Shown: piece by piece, positions 24,550 through 32,875 of the stretch | Layout: every line of letters begins with the position of its first letter | How positions within the stretch are numbered: position 1 is the stretch's first letter | Source of the DNA: Ardenticatenaceae bacterium | GTDB taxonomy: Bacteria > Chloroflexota > Anaerolineae > Promineifilales > Promineifilaceae | NCBI GenBank assembly: GCA_011525915.1 | Contig: WYBM01000089.1 | Location: forward strand, 1 to 52,259 | Reading direction: 5' to 3' | DNA: 52,259 nt | Program-made: the position numbers and the translations under genes | The notes under the pieces: generated by a model | The model's input: the letters and a program-made list of their open reading frames with translations, nothing else | Database searches by the model: none | What the model was told of the DNA's origin: nothing

Positions 24550-25212
24550 ATGGCTAAAACCAAGAAGTACTTACGTAAAAGAAAAAAGAGGCAGGCAAAA
24601 AAGGGTGGCAAACTTGCTTCCCCCAGCCTGGCAAATTTCCAGTTACGGCAGGCAAGAAGCTGGGCGTTGTTTGAATGCCGGGTGAATGCTGAATGGCAAG
24701 ACACCATGCAGATTAGCCAGCTATGTGTGGCCCGGCGCTCACCTCTTGGGGAAATAGCTGCCGGCATTTTCCTGGTAGACCTGGCCTGCCTGGGTGTCAA
24801 AAATGCCTACGCTACTATCTTTCATTCAGAGAGTGCTTACCGTAAAGAGCTTTTATCTCGTCTGTCGATGCACCAATCTATGGTGACGTGTGAGCTTGAT
24901 CTGGTCGCAAAAATTGTAGCGGAAGCGGTAAACTATGCTGCTGGTTTAGGCTTTAAGCCTCATAAGGACATCAAGCAGGCCTTGTTGGTGATGGGTGAAG
25001 CGCATCCGGAAAACTGTACAGAAGCGATTCCTACGGGCGGTCCAGAGGGGAAGCCTTTTTTTGTTAACGGGCCATATGATGATGTGGACCGTGTGCTGCG
25101 TATTCTAGATAGGCATGTAGGCCAGGGGAATTATCATTTTTTGATGCAAATGGGTGATCCGTTTCTGGATGAGTTTGAAGATGATATGGATGAAGATTGG
25201 GAGGAAGAATGA
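24550..25212 (+). CDS. Conserved-looking hypothetical protein, basic start and acidic tail
   Basis: A 220-residue protein that I cannot assign. It starts with a strongly basic stretch (KTKKYLRKRKKRQAKKGGK) and ends with a strongly acidic one (EFEDDMDEDWEEE). The middle has two helical blocks, including PLGEIAAGIFLVDLACLGVK and ELDLVAKIVAEAVNYAAGLGF. The basic head suggests nucleic-acid or ribosome contact; no catalytic motif or membrane segment is seen. AGGAG lies 9 bases before ATG 24550. It overlaps the following SDR start (ATGA), so the two are coupled. It lacks the ACGGCCGT octamer that is common in its neighbours. Confidence 0.7.
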   Translation: MAKTKKYLRKRKKRQAKKGGKLASPSLANFQLRQARSWALFECRVNAEWQDTMQISQLCVARRSPLGEIAAGIFLVDLACLGVKNAYATIFHSESAYRKELLSRLSMHQSMVTCELDLVAKIVAEAVNYAAGLGFKPHKDIKQALLVMGEAHPENCTEAIPTGGPEGKPFFVNGPYDDVDRVLRILDRHVGQGNYHFLMQMGDPFLDEFEDDMDEDWEEE

Positions 25213-26033
25213 TGTTTCAAAACCAGGTGGCCATTGTGACCGGAGCCGGCCGGGGCATTGGGGCGGCGGCGGCGAAGTTGTTTGCCCGGCATGGGGCAAG
25301 CGTGATTGTGAATGATCTGGATGCGGCTCCCTGTGAGGCGGTAGTGGTGGAGATTAGGGCGGCAGGAGGGGTGGCCACGGCCGTGCCGGGCAGTGTGACG
25401 GACCCCGATTTTCCAGACCATCTCATGAAAACGGCCGTAGATACCTATGGCAAACTTAACATTCTGGTTAACAACGCCGGGTTTACCTGGGATGGCATGC
25501 TGCATAAAATGTCTGATGAACAATGGCAGGCAGTGCTGGATATTCATGCCACGGCCCCCTTCCGTATGATCCGCGCGGCAGCCCCTTATATGCGCGAAGC
25601 CGCCAAAGCCGAAAAAGAGGCTGGCGGCCCGGTAGAGCCGCGCTGCATTGTTAATGTTTCCTCTACATCTGGTTTGCATGGCAATATTGGCCAGATCAAT
25701 TACGCTGCCGGTAAGATGGGTGTGGTAGGGTTGACCAAAACGGTGGCCAAGGAGTGGGGTGCCTTTGGCATTCGCTGTAATGCCGTCGCTTTTGGCTTTA
25801 TTGAAACACGCATGACACAGGCCAAAGAAAAGGGAGAGACGATTGTGGTGGGCAGCCAGGAGGTGGCCATTGGCATTCCTAACCAGATGCGACAGATGGC
25901 TCCTATGGTGATCCCGTTGGGGCGTCCGGGCACCCCAGAGGAGGCAGCTGGTGGCATTGTGCTGCTGGCTTCACCGTTTGCCGCTTATATCACCGGGCAT
26001 ACGCTGGAAGTAACCGGCGGCTCAGGGATATAA
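25209..26033 (+). CDS. Short-chain dehydrogenase, 3-oxoacyl/3-hydroxyacyl-CoA type
   Basis: A 274-residue SDR with TGAGRGIGAAAA, NNAGFTWDGMLHKM, Ser in NVSSTSG and YAAGK as the YxxxK catalytic pair, then VTGGSGI at the end. The GFTWDGMLHKMSDEQW stretch is typical of FabG-like 3-oxoacyl reductases and (3R)-hydroxyacyl-CoA dehydrogenases. With hydratase 2 at 23460 it could complete a (3R)-route of beta-oxidation like MFE-2; this is inference from proximity. GGAGG precedes ATG 25209/25212, and the start overlaps the stop of the 24550 gene. Confidence 0.85.
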   Translation: MMFQNQVAIVTGAGRGIGAAAAKLFARHGASVIVNDLDAAPCEAVVVEIRAAGGVATAVPGSVTDPDFPDHLMKTAVDTYGKLNILVNNAGFTWDGMLHKMSDEQWQAVLDIHATAPFRMIRAAAPYMREAAKAEKEAGGPVEPRCIVNVSSTSGLHGNIGQINYAAGKMGVVGLTKTVAKEWGAFGIRCNAVAFGFIETRMTQAKEKGETIVVGSQEVAIGIPNQMRQMAPMVIPLGRPGTPEEAAGGIVLLASPFAAYITGHTLEVTGGSGI

Positions 26034-26069
26034 TGACGGCCGTCACCACATTTCCTACGGAGGTTACCC

Positions 26070-28031
26070 ATGCCTGAGACGACATTTGATTTTGGCGGCG
26101 ACATCGTCTGGCGGCCTACACCGGAACACATCGCTCACAGCAATCTGAAGCGTTTTATGGAAGCGCACAACATCGCCACCTATGATGAACTGATGGCCCG
26201 TTCTACGGCGGATGTGGCCTGGTTTACTGAGGCCATCTTTGAATTTTTAGACATACAGTTTCAACGGCCGTATACCCAGGTGTTGGACGTGACAGGCGGC
26301 ATTCAGTGGCCGCAATGGTGTGTGGGTGGCGAATTAAACATTGTCTACAACTGTGTAGACAAATGGGCCGCCAATCCGGCTACCCGTGACCACGTTGCCC
26401 TCATCTGGGAAGGGGAAGAAGGCGGTGTGCGCCGGCTCACTTACGGTCAACTGGCAACCGAAGTAAACCGCTGCGCCAACGCTTTGCGCAGCCTGGGTCT
26501 GGGCAAAGGAGACGGCATTGGCCTGCACATGCCCATGACGCCCGAAATTTGCATTGCCCTTTTTGCCATTGCTAAAATTGGGGGCATTATCTTGCCGCTT
26601 TTTTCCGGTTACGGTATCAGCGCCATCGTTTCCCGCCTGGCAGATGCCCAGGCAAAGGCACTTTTTACCGCCGATGGCTTTTTCCGCCGCGGCACGGCCG
26701 TGGCCCTCAAACCAACGGCAGACGAGGCTCTGTTTCATGTGCCTTCTGTAGCTCACGTCATTGTGATGCAGCGAACCGGAAATGAGGTGTCCATGGTGGA
26801 CGGCCGTGATCATTGGTGGCGTGATCTCATTCCCCACCAGCCGCCAGAGGCCGTCACCGAACCCACCGCCGCAGAAGACACACTCATGATCATCTATACC
26901 AGCGGCACAACGGGTAAACCCAAGGGGGCGGTGCATACGCACTGTGGTTTCCCTGTGAAGGCGGCACAAGATATGGCCTTTGGCACAGACGTCCACACAA
27001 ACGATGTCATTTACTGGATGAGCGATATGGGTTGGATGATGGGCCCCTGGCTTGTCTTTGGCGCTACCCTGTTGGGTGCTACCTGCTTCCTTTACGATGG
27101 TGCGCCTGACTATCCCGGCCCTGACCGTCTCTGGCATTTGGCGGCGCGGCACCGCATCAACCAGTTGGGTATCTCCCCCACCCTTATTCGGGCGCTTATC
27201 CCCCACGGTGAGGGCTGGGTCAAAAAGCATGATCTCTCTTCAATTAAATGTTTTGCGTCTACCGGCGAGCCCTGGAACCCTGATCCCTGGCTGTGGCTGT
27301 TTAATGTGGTGGGTGAAGGCCAACGGCCGATCATCAACTATTCCGGCGGCACAGAGATCGCCGGGGGCATTCTGATGGGTAATCCTATCCTACCCCTGAA
27401 ACCGGCTGCCTTTGCCGCAGCCTGCCCTGGTATGGCCGCCGATGTGATAGATGAAAACGGCCGTCCGGTACGCAATGCGGTGGGTGAGCTGGCCATTCGT
27501 GCCCCCTGGGTTGGCATGACCCGGGGCTTTTGGGGTGACCCACAGCGGTATCTGGATGCCTACTGGTCGCGCATTCCAGATGTCTGGATTCACGGTGATT
27601 GGGCGGCCATTGACGATGACGGCATGTGGTATATTCTCGGCCGTTCTGATGACACCATCAAGGTGGCCGGCAAACGGCTGGGCCCGGCCGAGATGGAGTC
27701 TGTGTTGGTGAATCATGAAGCCGTGGCCGAAGCAGCAGCCATTGGCGTGCCCCATGACATTAAGGGCAGTGAGGTGGTGTGTTTCTGTGTTTTGGCACCA
27801 GGCCATACGCCATCTGACACTTTGCGAGAAGCGCTGCGGGCTAAGGTGGCAGAGGCGATGGGTAAACCGTTGGCGCCCAAAGAAATCTGGTTTGTTTCTG
27901 ACATTCCCAAAACGCGCAACGCCAAGGTGATGCGCCGTATCATTCGCAGCACTTACCTGGGGCAAGACCCCGGTGATACCTCTAGCCTGGTCAACCCGGA
28001 AGCGATCAAGGAAATTCGGCAGGCCAGCTAA
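26070..28031 (+). CDS. Acetyl-/short-chain acyl-CoA synthetase-like AMP-forming ligase
   Basis: A 653-residue ligase with the acetyl-CoA synthetase N-terminal domain (ELNIVYNCVDKW), the core loop IYTSGTTGKPKGAVHTH, GWMMGPW, STGEPWNPDPW, and the hinge GRSDDTIKVAGKRLGP. The catalytic lysine is in KTRNAKVMRR, a site that protein acetylases modify in Acs. The N-terminus, with FMEAHNIATYDEL, and the lack of the classical acetate-pocket tryptophan context suggest a propionyl-, acetoacetyl- or other short-chain acyl-CoA synthetase. GGAGG lies before ATG 26070. It closes the lipid block after the SDR. Confidence 0.85.
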   Translation: MPETTFDFGGDIVWRPTPEHIAHSNLKRFMEAHNIATYDELMARSTADVAWFTEAIFEFLDIQFQRPYTQVLDVTGGIQWPQWCVGGELNIVYNCVDKWAANPATRDHVALIWEGEEGGVRRLTYGQLATEVNRCANALRSLGLGKGDGIGLHMPMTPEICIALFAIAKIGGIILPLFSGYGISAIVSRLADAQAKALFTADGFFRRGTAVALKPTADEALFHVPSVAHVIVMQRTGNEVSMVDGRDHWWRDLIPHQPPEAVTEPTAAEDTLMIIYTSGTTGKPKGAVHTHCGFPVKAAQDMAFGTDVHTNDVIYWMSDMGWMMGPWLVFGATLLGATCFLYDGAPDYPGPDRLWHLAARHRINQLGISPTLIRALIPHGEGWVKKHDLSSIKCFASTGEPWNPDPWLWLFNVVGEGQRPIINYSGGTEIAGGILMGNPILPLKPAAFAAACPGMAADVIDENGRPVRNAVGELAIRAPWVGMTRGFWGDPQRYLDAYWSRIPDVWIHGDWAAIDDDGMWYILGRSDDTIKVAGKRLGPAEMESVLVNHEAVAEAAAIGVPHDIKGSEVVCFCVLAPGHTPSDTLREALRAKVAEAMGKPLAPKEIWFVSDIPKTRNAKVMRRIIRSTYLGQDPGDTSSLVNPEAIKEIRQAS

Positions 28032-28207
28032 CACATGCACCATTGATCCGCCAGACAAGATATACCCAAAGGTACTGTTGTCGCTAACGGGTTTTCCTTG
28101 TAGATTGGGCCATGTAGTTGGCCTGGGTTCGAGGTGTGAGCGGCTTTTGTCGCCTGTGTTTGGCGAAATGATTAGATTAAACTGTTTGTCAAAACCGGAG
28201 AACTCAC

Positions 28208-28750
28208 ATGTCAACACGTATGAAACTGGCAAACGTGGCCACCCGTATGCTTGACCCTTCATCGGGCCGGCAGTTGTTGGCGCCCACAACCCGCCAGGAA
28301 CTCAGTGTATCCTATTACCATTCCTCGCCAACAACATCCCCTCCCATCATTATTGACGCACCATCTACGGCCGTGCCTGTAGACACCGCCACACTCTCCA
28401 ATTACTTGCGCCTGGGCCGAATGTATCATCCGCTGTGCCGCCATGCCTTTGTAGAAAAGCGTATGGTTGGCTATTACCATTATGAACGGTGTGTAGCGTA
28501 CCGTACCTGTGCGGTGGCAGCCGCCTATGCGGGGGCCTTTGGCCCCCAGTCCATAGAACGGCCAGACTTTTCTTACAGCATGGCCGTATGGCGTTTGAGC
28601 CAGAAAGTGGGCTATGATTTAAACGGCCGCAGCGTGTATGGTCCCACCGGTCGTTATCAGCCCATCGCGGAAGAGATGATGCAGTTGGTAGACAAAGATT
28701 ATTGGACGCGTGAGGGCCTGGTTGAATGGCTGGCAAGCGTGGGTCTTTGA
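28208..28750 (+). CDS. Hypothetical protein
   Basis: A 180-residue protein with no family I recognise. After a low-complexity start there is a cysteine/tyrosine-rich block: YLRLGRMYHPLCRHAFVEKR, YYHYERCVAYRTCAVAAAYAG. It then has FSYSMAVWRLSQKVGYDLNG and a final EGLVEWLASVGL. It has no signal peptide and no clear membrane segment. CCGGAGAACTCAC gives a ribosome-binding site before ATG 28208. The 176-base spacer in front contains no gene. It may be a small regulator or structural protein; there is no basis to choose. Confidence 0.65.
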   Translation: MSTRMKLANVATRMLDPSSGRQLLAPTTRQELSVSYYHSSPTTSPPIIIDAPSTAVPVDTATLSNYLRLGRMYHPLCRHAFVEKRMVGYYHYERCVAYRTCAVAAAYAGAFGPQSIERPDFSYSMAVWRLSQKVGYDLNGRSVYGPTGRYQPIAEEMMQLVDKDYWTREGLVEWLASVGL

Positions 28751-28801
28751 ACAGTATGATGATAAACACCCCCTGAACGGAATGCCTTTTCTGGCGAATG
28801 C

Positions 28802-29098
28802 TTACGTTTCTATGACACAATTTTGCCCGCCATGTTCGTTGGGTTCATACGCATCGGCGGCCTCATCATTAAACCACGTGCCATCAGCGGCGTAATAGCG
28901 GAATGCATATCGCTGGCCTTTGTTCAGGGTTACGGCCGTGCTAAGGGTGTTGTTGGCCCGTTTCACCAGCTTGTTCGCAGCCGGGTCCCAATCATTAAAA
29001 TCACCAACCACTGACGCCGCAGAGTGAGGATGGTCTTGTGGCAAAACAAACGTCACCTTGACCTGTTCTGAGCCTTTGATGTTGCTTTTCTTAAGCAT
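28802..29098 (-). CDS. Small CBM48 / isoamylase N-terminal-like domain protein
   Basis: A 98-residue protein consisting of one early-set domain: VKVTFVLPQDH, SVVGDFNDWDPAANKL, TAVTLNKGQRYAFRYYAADG and WFNDEAADAYEPNEHG. The GDFNDWDP and YRFxxDG-type motifs mark CBM48 / AMPK-beta glycogen-binding modules of branching enzymes. Stand-alone copies occur in many bacteria, often called glycogen recognition proteins; their role is not clear. AGGAGG lies before its start codon on the minus strand. It is transcribed away from the tryptophan T-box promoter. Confidence 0.82.
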   Translation of the reverse strand: MLKKSNIKGSEQVKVTFVLPQDHPHSAASVVGDFNDWDPAANKLVKRANNTLSTAVTLNKGQRYAFRYYAADGTWFNDEAADAYEPNEHGGQNCVIET

Positions 29099-29186
29099 AT
29101 GTTTTACCTCCTATGGAATTCTCTTACAGCGTAAACCAGAATGACACGGCCGTAAAGAGGCAACTGCCCTGTTGCCAAAATCTGGC

Positions 29187-29215
29187 TTGACACGGCCGTG
29201 AACCCATGTTACCAT
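29187..29215 (+). promoter_or_regulatory. Promoter of the trp T-box transcript
   Basis: TTGACA (29187-29192), a 17-base spacer, then TACCAT (29210-29215). The -35 is perfect and the -10 matches four of six. Transcription would start near 29222, just before the T-box. The spacer holds an ACGGCCGT octamer at 29191-29198, overlapping the -35 box. Confidence 0.65.
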
Positions 29216-29221
29216 CCCGCC

Positions 29222-29635
29222 CAACTTAACATACAACAACGTCGAATTGGATTAGTAACCAGCAAAGCGGGTTTTAGAGAGCCAATCAGTGTGGTGAAAG
29301 GTTGGTAACAGCGCCGTTGGTGAATGGACCAAGGAGTTGCTCAGGCAAACCAGTGGTCACCTATCGGTTGGTAGGTGGTGGCTGAAAAGTAAACACTGAA
29401 GTAGCCTGCGCCGGAAATGCCACCGTTATCAGGGCAAGGGTTTAACAAGGGTGTTGAACCATCATGAGTGAAGCTGGCTAATAAACTCGACGCGCTTTCA
29501 TGGGCGCGTTTTTGTGTTCTAAGATGGTCAGCTTAAGCGGGGTGGCACCGCGGGAGATGTGTATTAGACGCTCTCGTCCCTCAAAGCGAATGGACATGTG
29601 TTGAATGTCGTTCGTGAGGGATGAGAGCGTTTTTT
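29222..29635 (+). promoter_or_regulatory. T-box riboswitch, tryptophan (UGG specifier)
   Basis: The conserved T-box GGGTGGCACCGCGG is at about 29540-29553 within AAGCGGGG. Upstream is a long stem I region with GAGAGCC and AGTA-type segments. In its specifier loop, GAATGGA at 29323-29328 reads UGG, tryptophan, at 29325-29327. A GC hairpin at 29490-29509 with five Ts may be stem III or an extra terminator. Uncharged tRNA-Trp would pair with UGG and the T-box bulge and prevent the terminator at 29569-29635, switching on trpB2 and probably the following genes. The specifier reading agrees with the downstream pathway. Confidence 0.88.
29569..29635 (+). terminator. T-box terminator
   Basis: CGCTCTCGTCCCTC (29569-29582) pairs with GAGGGATGAGAGCG (29616-29629), 14 bp with one G-T pair, followed by TTTTTT. 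Its 5' side is free to pair with the T-box segment as antiterminator. Confidence 0.88.
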
Positions 29636-29681
29636 GTTATCTATGAGGCAAACGGTCTGCTTGCCTCATACGGAGGCTGAC

Positions 29682-31046
29682 ATGAGCGAATCAACCAAAT
29701 ATCTGCTGGATGAAAGCAAGTTGCCCAAGGCATGGTACAACATCAATGCTGATATGCCCGTGCCCCCGCAACCGGTGCTGCACCCCGGCACCAAAGAGCT
29801 GGTGACGCCAGATTTTCTGGGCGTGCTGTTTCCCATGAGTCTAATTTTGCAGGAGATTAGCACGGAGCGGTACATTGAAATCCCGGAGCCAGTGCGTGAG
29901 GTCTATAAATTGTGGCGGCCCACACCCTTGTTCCGTGCCCGGCGGCTGGAAAAGGCGCTGGATACCCCAGCCCACATCTATTACAAATATGAGGGTGTCA
30001 GCCCGGTAGGGTCACATAAACCAAACACGGCCGTACCCCAGGCTTTCTACAACAAAGAAGCCGGCACCAAAACACTGACCACGGAAACCGGCGCCGGACA
30101 GTGGGGCTCAGCATTGGCCATGGCCTGTAACTTTTTTGGTCTGGATTTGGAAGTGTACATGGTAAAGGTAAGCTATCATCAGAAGCCGTACCGGCGCATC
30201 ATCATGCAGACCTTTGGGGCAGAGGTATACGCCAGCCCCACCGACCGCACCCAATACGGCCGTGCCTTGCTGGCAGAAACCCCTGATTCCCCCGGCTCGC
30301 TGGGTATTGCCATTTCTGAAGCGGTAGAAGTGGCAGCTACCTCCGGTGGTGCTAAAAAGTACAGCCTGGGATCAGTGCTGAACCATGTGCTCATGCACCA
30401 GACTGTCATTGGCCTGGAGACGCTGGAGCAGATGGCCCTGGCCGGTGAATATCCAGATGTGGTCATCGGCTGTGCTGGTGGCGGTTCCAACTTTGCCGGC
30501 TTTACCTTCCCCTTTATTCGTGAGAACCTGACCAATGGCCAGAAGACGCACGTGATCGCGGTAGAACCGGCTTCCTGCCCCACCATGACCCGCGGCACCT
30601 ACGCTTTTGATTATGGCGATACGGCCGCCATGGCCCCCATTGTTAAGATGCACACGCTAGGGCACACCTTTGTGCCGCCGGGCATCCATGCTGGTGGGCT
30701 GCGCTATCATGGCATGTCACCACAGGTCAGTGCCCTGGTAGCTGGTGGGCATATTGAGGCCCGCGCTATTCACCAACTGGCCACGTTTGAGGGGGCTGTT
30801 ACCTTTGCCCGCGCCGAGGGCATTGTGCCTGCGCCAGAATCGGCGCACGCCGTACGGGCAGCCATTGACGAGGCTGTTGCCTGTAAAAAAACGGGCGAAC
30901 AGAAGGTCATTGCCTTTAACCTGTCTGGGCATGGTCACTTTGACATGATGGCCTACCAGGCGTATTTCAACGGCGATTTAGAAGATTATGACTACCCGGC
31001 TGAGGCCATTGCTGAGGCAATGCGCCATTTGCCGGACATAGGGTAG
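29682..31046 (+). CDS. trpB: Tryptophan synthase beta chain, TrpB2 type
   Basis: A 454-residue TrpB. The PLP lysine is Lys113 in GSHKPNTA; TTETGAGQWGSALA and the phosphate-binding AGGGSNFAG follow. Its length and MHTLGHTFVPPGIHAGGLRYHG mark the TrpB2 branch rather than the shorter classical TrpB1. TrpB2 makes tryptophan from indole and serine and often does not depend on TrpA; no trpA is in the window. GGAGG precedes ATG 29682, and a frame open from 29634 lies inside the T-box terminator and is not used. It is the first gene after the tryptophan T-box. Confidence 0.93.
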   Translation: MSESTKYLLDESKLPKAWYNINADMPVPPQPVLHPGTKELVTPDFLGVLFPMSLILQEISTERYIEIPEPVREVYKLWRPTPLFRARRLEKALDTPAHIYYKYEGVSPVGSHKPNTAVPQAFYNKEAGTKTLTTETGAGQWGSALAMACNFFGLDLEVYMVKVSYHQKPYRRIIMQTFGAEVYASPTDRTQYGRALLAETPDSPGSLGIAISEAVEVAATSGGAKKYSLGSVLNHVLMHQTVIGLETLEQMALAGEYPDVVIGCAGGGSNFAGFTFPFIRENLTNGQKTHVIAVEPASCPTMTRGTYAFDYGDTAAMAPIVKMHTLGHTFVPPGIHAGGLRYHGMSPQVSALVAGGHIEARAIHQLATFEGAVTFARAEGIVPAPESAHAVRAAIDEAVACKKTGEQKVIAFNLSGHGHFDMMAYQAYFNGDLEDYDYPAEAIAEAMRHLPDIG

Positions 31047-31048
31047 TG

Positions 31049-31074
31049 GGTCATCAGTGTATACACTGGTGACC
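31049..31074. repeat. 26-base near-perfect palindrome between trpB and trpE
   Basis: GGTCATCAGTGTA pairs with TACACTGGTGACC with only one G-T mispair. It could be an operator or hairpin, or the shortest inverted pair of the GTCAGTG family, since CATCAGTG and CACTGGTG are its units. CACCAATCACCGGTCAC continues after it. Confidence 0.6.
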
Positions 31075-31104
31075 GATCACCAATCACCGGTCACGGAGAG
31101 ACGT

Positions 31105-32661
31105 ATGAAAGCAGCAATACAAACACCAACGGCCGCAGCCACCGTTTACCATCCACCACTGCCTGAATTTCGGGCGCTGGCCGCCGGTCCGGCAAACCTT
31201 ATTCCCGTTTACCGGGAGTTTGCCGCCGATCTGGAAACACCAGTTTCTGTCTATCTAAAGTTGATGGAGCAGTTTGGTCCTTCCTTTTTGTTGGAATCGG
31301 TAGAGGGCGGTGAGCAGGTAGGGCGTTACTCCTTTGTAGGCGTCAACCCTCGTGGTCTGATTTCCCTGAAGGCTAACCAGGTGACAGAGGTGCGCGACGG
31401 CCGTGTTACCACCCGTGAATTAGACCCTGGCGAAGATATTCTGCACGTGATCAGTGCGGAGATAGGCCGCTTCACCCCGGCAGACCTGCCAGGCCTGCCC
31501 CGCTTCCAGGGCGGTGCGGTGGGCTACCTGGGGTATGATGTGGTGCGCTTTTTTGAACGGCTGCCGGACACGGCCGCCACCGCGCTGGATATCCCTGATG
31601 CCATCTTCCTTCTGGCAGATACCCTGGTTGTTTTTGACCATGCCCGCCATCGCTTGATGATTCTGGCCAATGCCCGGGTTGAGGCCGGTGCCGCAAGAGA
31701 CGTAGAAGCGGCGTATGTGGAGGCCATTCAGATGATTGAGCGGGTGAGCGAGCGGCTGTTACGGCCGTTGCCCGCCATCCCTTACAAACGATACGGCGCT
31801 CGCCAAAACGGTAACGGCCACGAGCTGAGCAGTAACATGACACCCGCACGCTACGAAGCGATTGTGCGTCAGGCCAGGGAATACATCGCTGCCGGGGATA
31901 TTTTCCAGGTCGTGTTGAGCCAGCGTTTCAGCCGCCAGACCAGCGCCCATCCCTTTGCCATTTATCGTGCGCTGCGCATGTTAAACCCATCACCCTACAT
32001 GTTTTACTTTGACTTTGGTAACCTGGATTTACAGGTTATTGGGGCCTCGCCGGAGATTCATGTGCGCCTAGAAGATGGTGAAGCCACCGTACGCCCCATC
32101 GCGGGCACGCGGCGGCGTGGTCAGACGCCAGAGGAAGACAGGGCGCTGGAAAGTGAACTGCTGGCTGACCCTAAAGAATGTGCCGAACACGTCATGTTGG
32201 TAGACCTGGGGCGCAATGACATTGGCCGGGTCAGCGACTATGGCACGGTGAAGGTCACTGACCTGATGGTCATTGAACGATACAGCCATGTGATGCACAT
32301 CGTTAGCCATGTCACCGGGCAGATCAAGCCGGGCATGGACGCCTTTGACCTGATGCGGGCCACCTTTCCGGCCGGGACGGTCAGCGGCGCGCCCAAAGTA
32401 CGGGCTATGGAGATCATCGAAGAGTTAGAAGGGCAGCGGCGTGGTTTGTACGCAGGTGCCGTGGGCTACTTCAGTTACGATGGCAGCATGGACACCTGCA
32501 TTGCCATCCGCACCATGGTGATGCAAGAGGACACCGTCTACGTTCAGGCGGGCGCCGGCATTGTGGCTGACAGCGACCCGGCCGCCGAGTATCAGGAATC
32601 GGTAAACAAGGCCAGTGCCCTGTTGATGGCTGTAGACAAGGCCGAACAGGGAATTCTGTAG
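31105..32661 (+). CDS. trpE: Anthranilate synthase component I
   Basis: A 518-residue TrpE. It has LLES in SFLLESVEGG, part of the tryptophan feedback site, then GRYSFVGVNP. The chorismate-binding domain carries PSPYMFYFDFG, IAGTRRRG, LGRNDIGRV, and FPAGTVSGAPKVRAMEII. It makes anthranilate from chorismate with ammonia from TrpG (33966). GGAGAGACGT precedes ATG 31105; the spacer after trpB is short, so it is likely in the T-box transcript. Feedback inhibition by tryptophan is expected from LLES. It is followed by repeat DNA before trpS. Confidence 0.93.
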   Translation: MKAAIQTPTAAATVYHPPLPEFRALAAGPANLIPVYREFAADLETPVSVYLKLMEQFGPSFLLESVEGGEQVGRYSFVGVNPRGLISLKANQVTEVRDGRVTTRELDPGEDILHVISAEIGRFTPADLPGLPRFQGGAVGYLGYDVVRFFERLPDTAATALDIPDAIFLLADTLVVFDHARHRLMILANARVEAGAARDVEAAYVEAIQMIERVSERLLRPLPAIPYKRYGARQNGNGHELSSNMTPARYEAIVRQAREYIAAGDIFQVVLSQRFSRQTSAHPFAIYRALRMLNPSPYMFYFDFGNLDLQVIGASPEIHVRLEDGEATVRPIAGTRRRGQTPEEDRALESELLADPKECAEHVMLVDLGRNDIGRVSDYGTVKVTDLMVIERYSHVMHIVSHVTGQIKPGMDAFDLMRATFPAGTVSGAPKVRAMEIIEELEGQRRGLYAGAVGYFSYDGSMDTCIAIRTMVMQEDTVYVQAGAGIVADSDPAAEYQESVNKASALLMAVDKAEQGIL

Positions 32662-32815
32662 GTAATCGGTATTCAGTAGGTCAGTAATCAGTTGCTGAAC
32701 ACTAAGGGGTCGTTCAAGAACAACTTTGGACTTTTGCCAGGTAATCAGTCATCAGTGTCCAGTAATCAGTCTAGAAGAACACCTAACTGATCACTGATAA
32801 CTGAATACTGGTCAC
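32661..32815. repeat. Degenerate inverted GTCAGT/ACTGAC arms between trpE and trpS
   Basis: The left arm has GGTATTCAGTAGGTCAGTAATCAGT. The middle about 32700-32780 is partly unique (GGGGTCGTTCAAGAACAAC) plus GTAATCAGTCATCAGTG. The right arm is CTGATCACTGATAACTGAATACTGG, the opposite orientation. This may be an old gene-less copy of the repeat element. The spacer up to trpS (32876) holds nothing else that I can name. Confidence 0.75.
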
Positions 32816-32875
32816 TTTAAAACACCAAGTTAATTGTAAACGAGCCCTAAACAGTGGCCTGCTAGCGAGGGAACT

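Noticed and set aside
28100..28170. Possible tRNA T-arm (GGGTTCGAGG) in the spacer before the 28208 gene
   Set aside because: The stem bases on both sides do not pair, and no acceptor or anticodon arm can be built around it.
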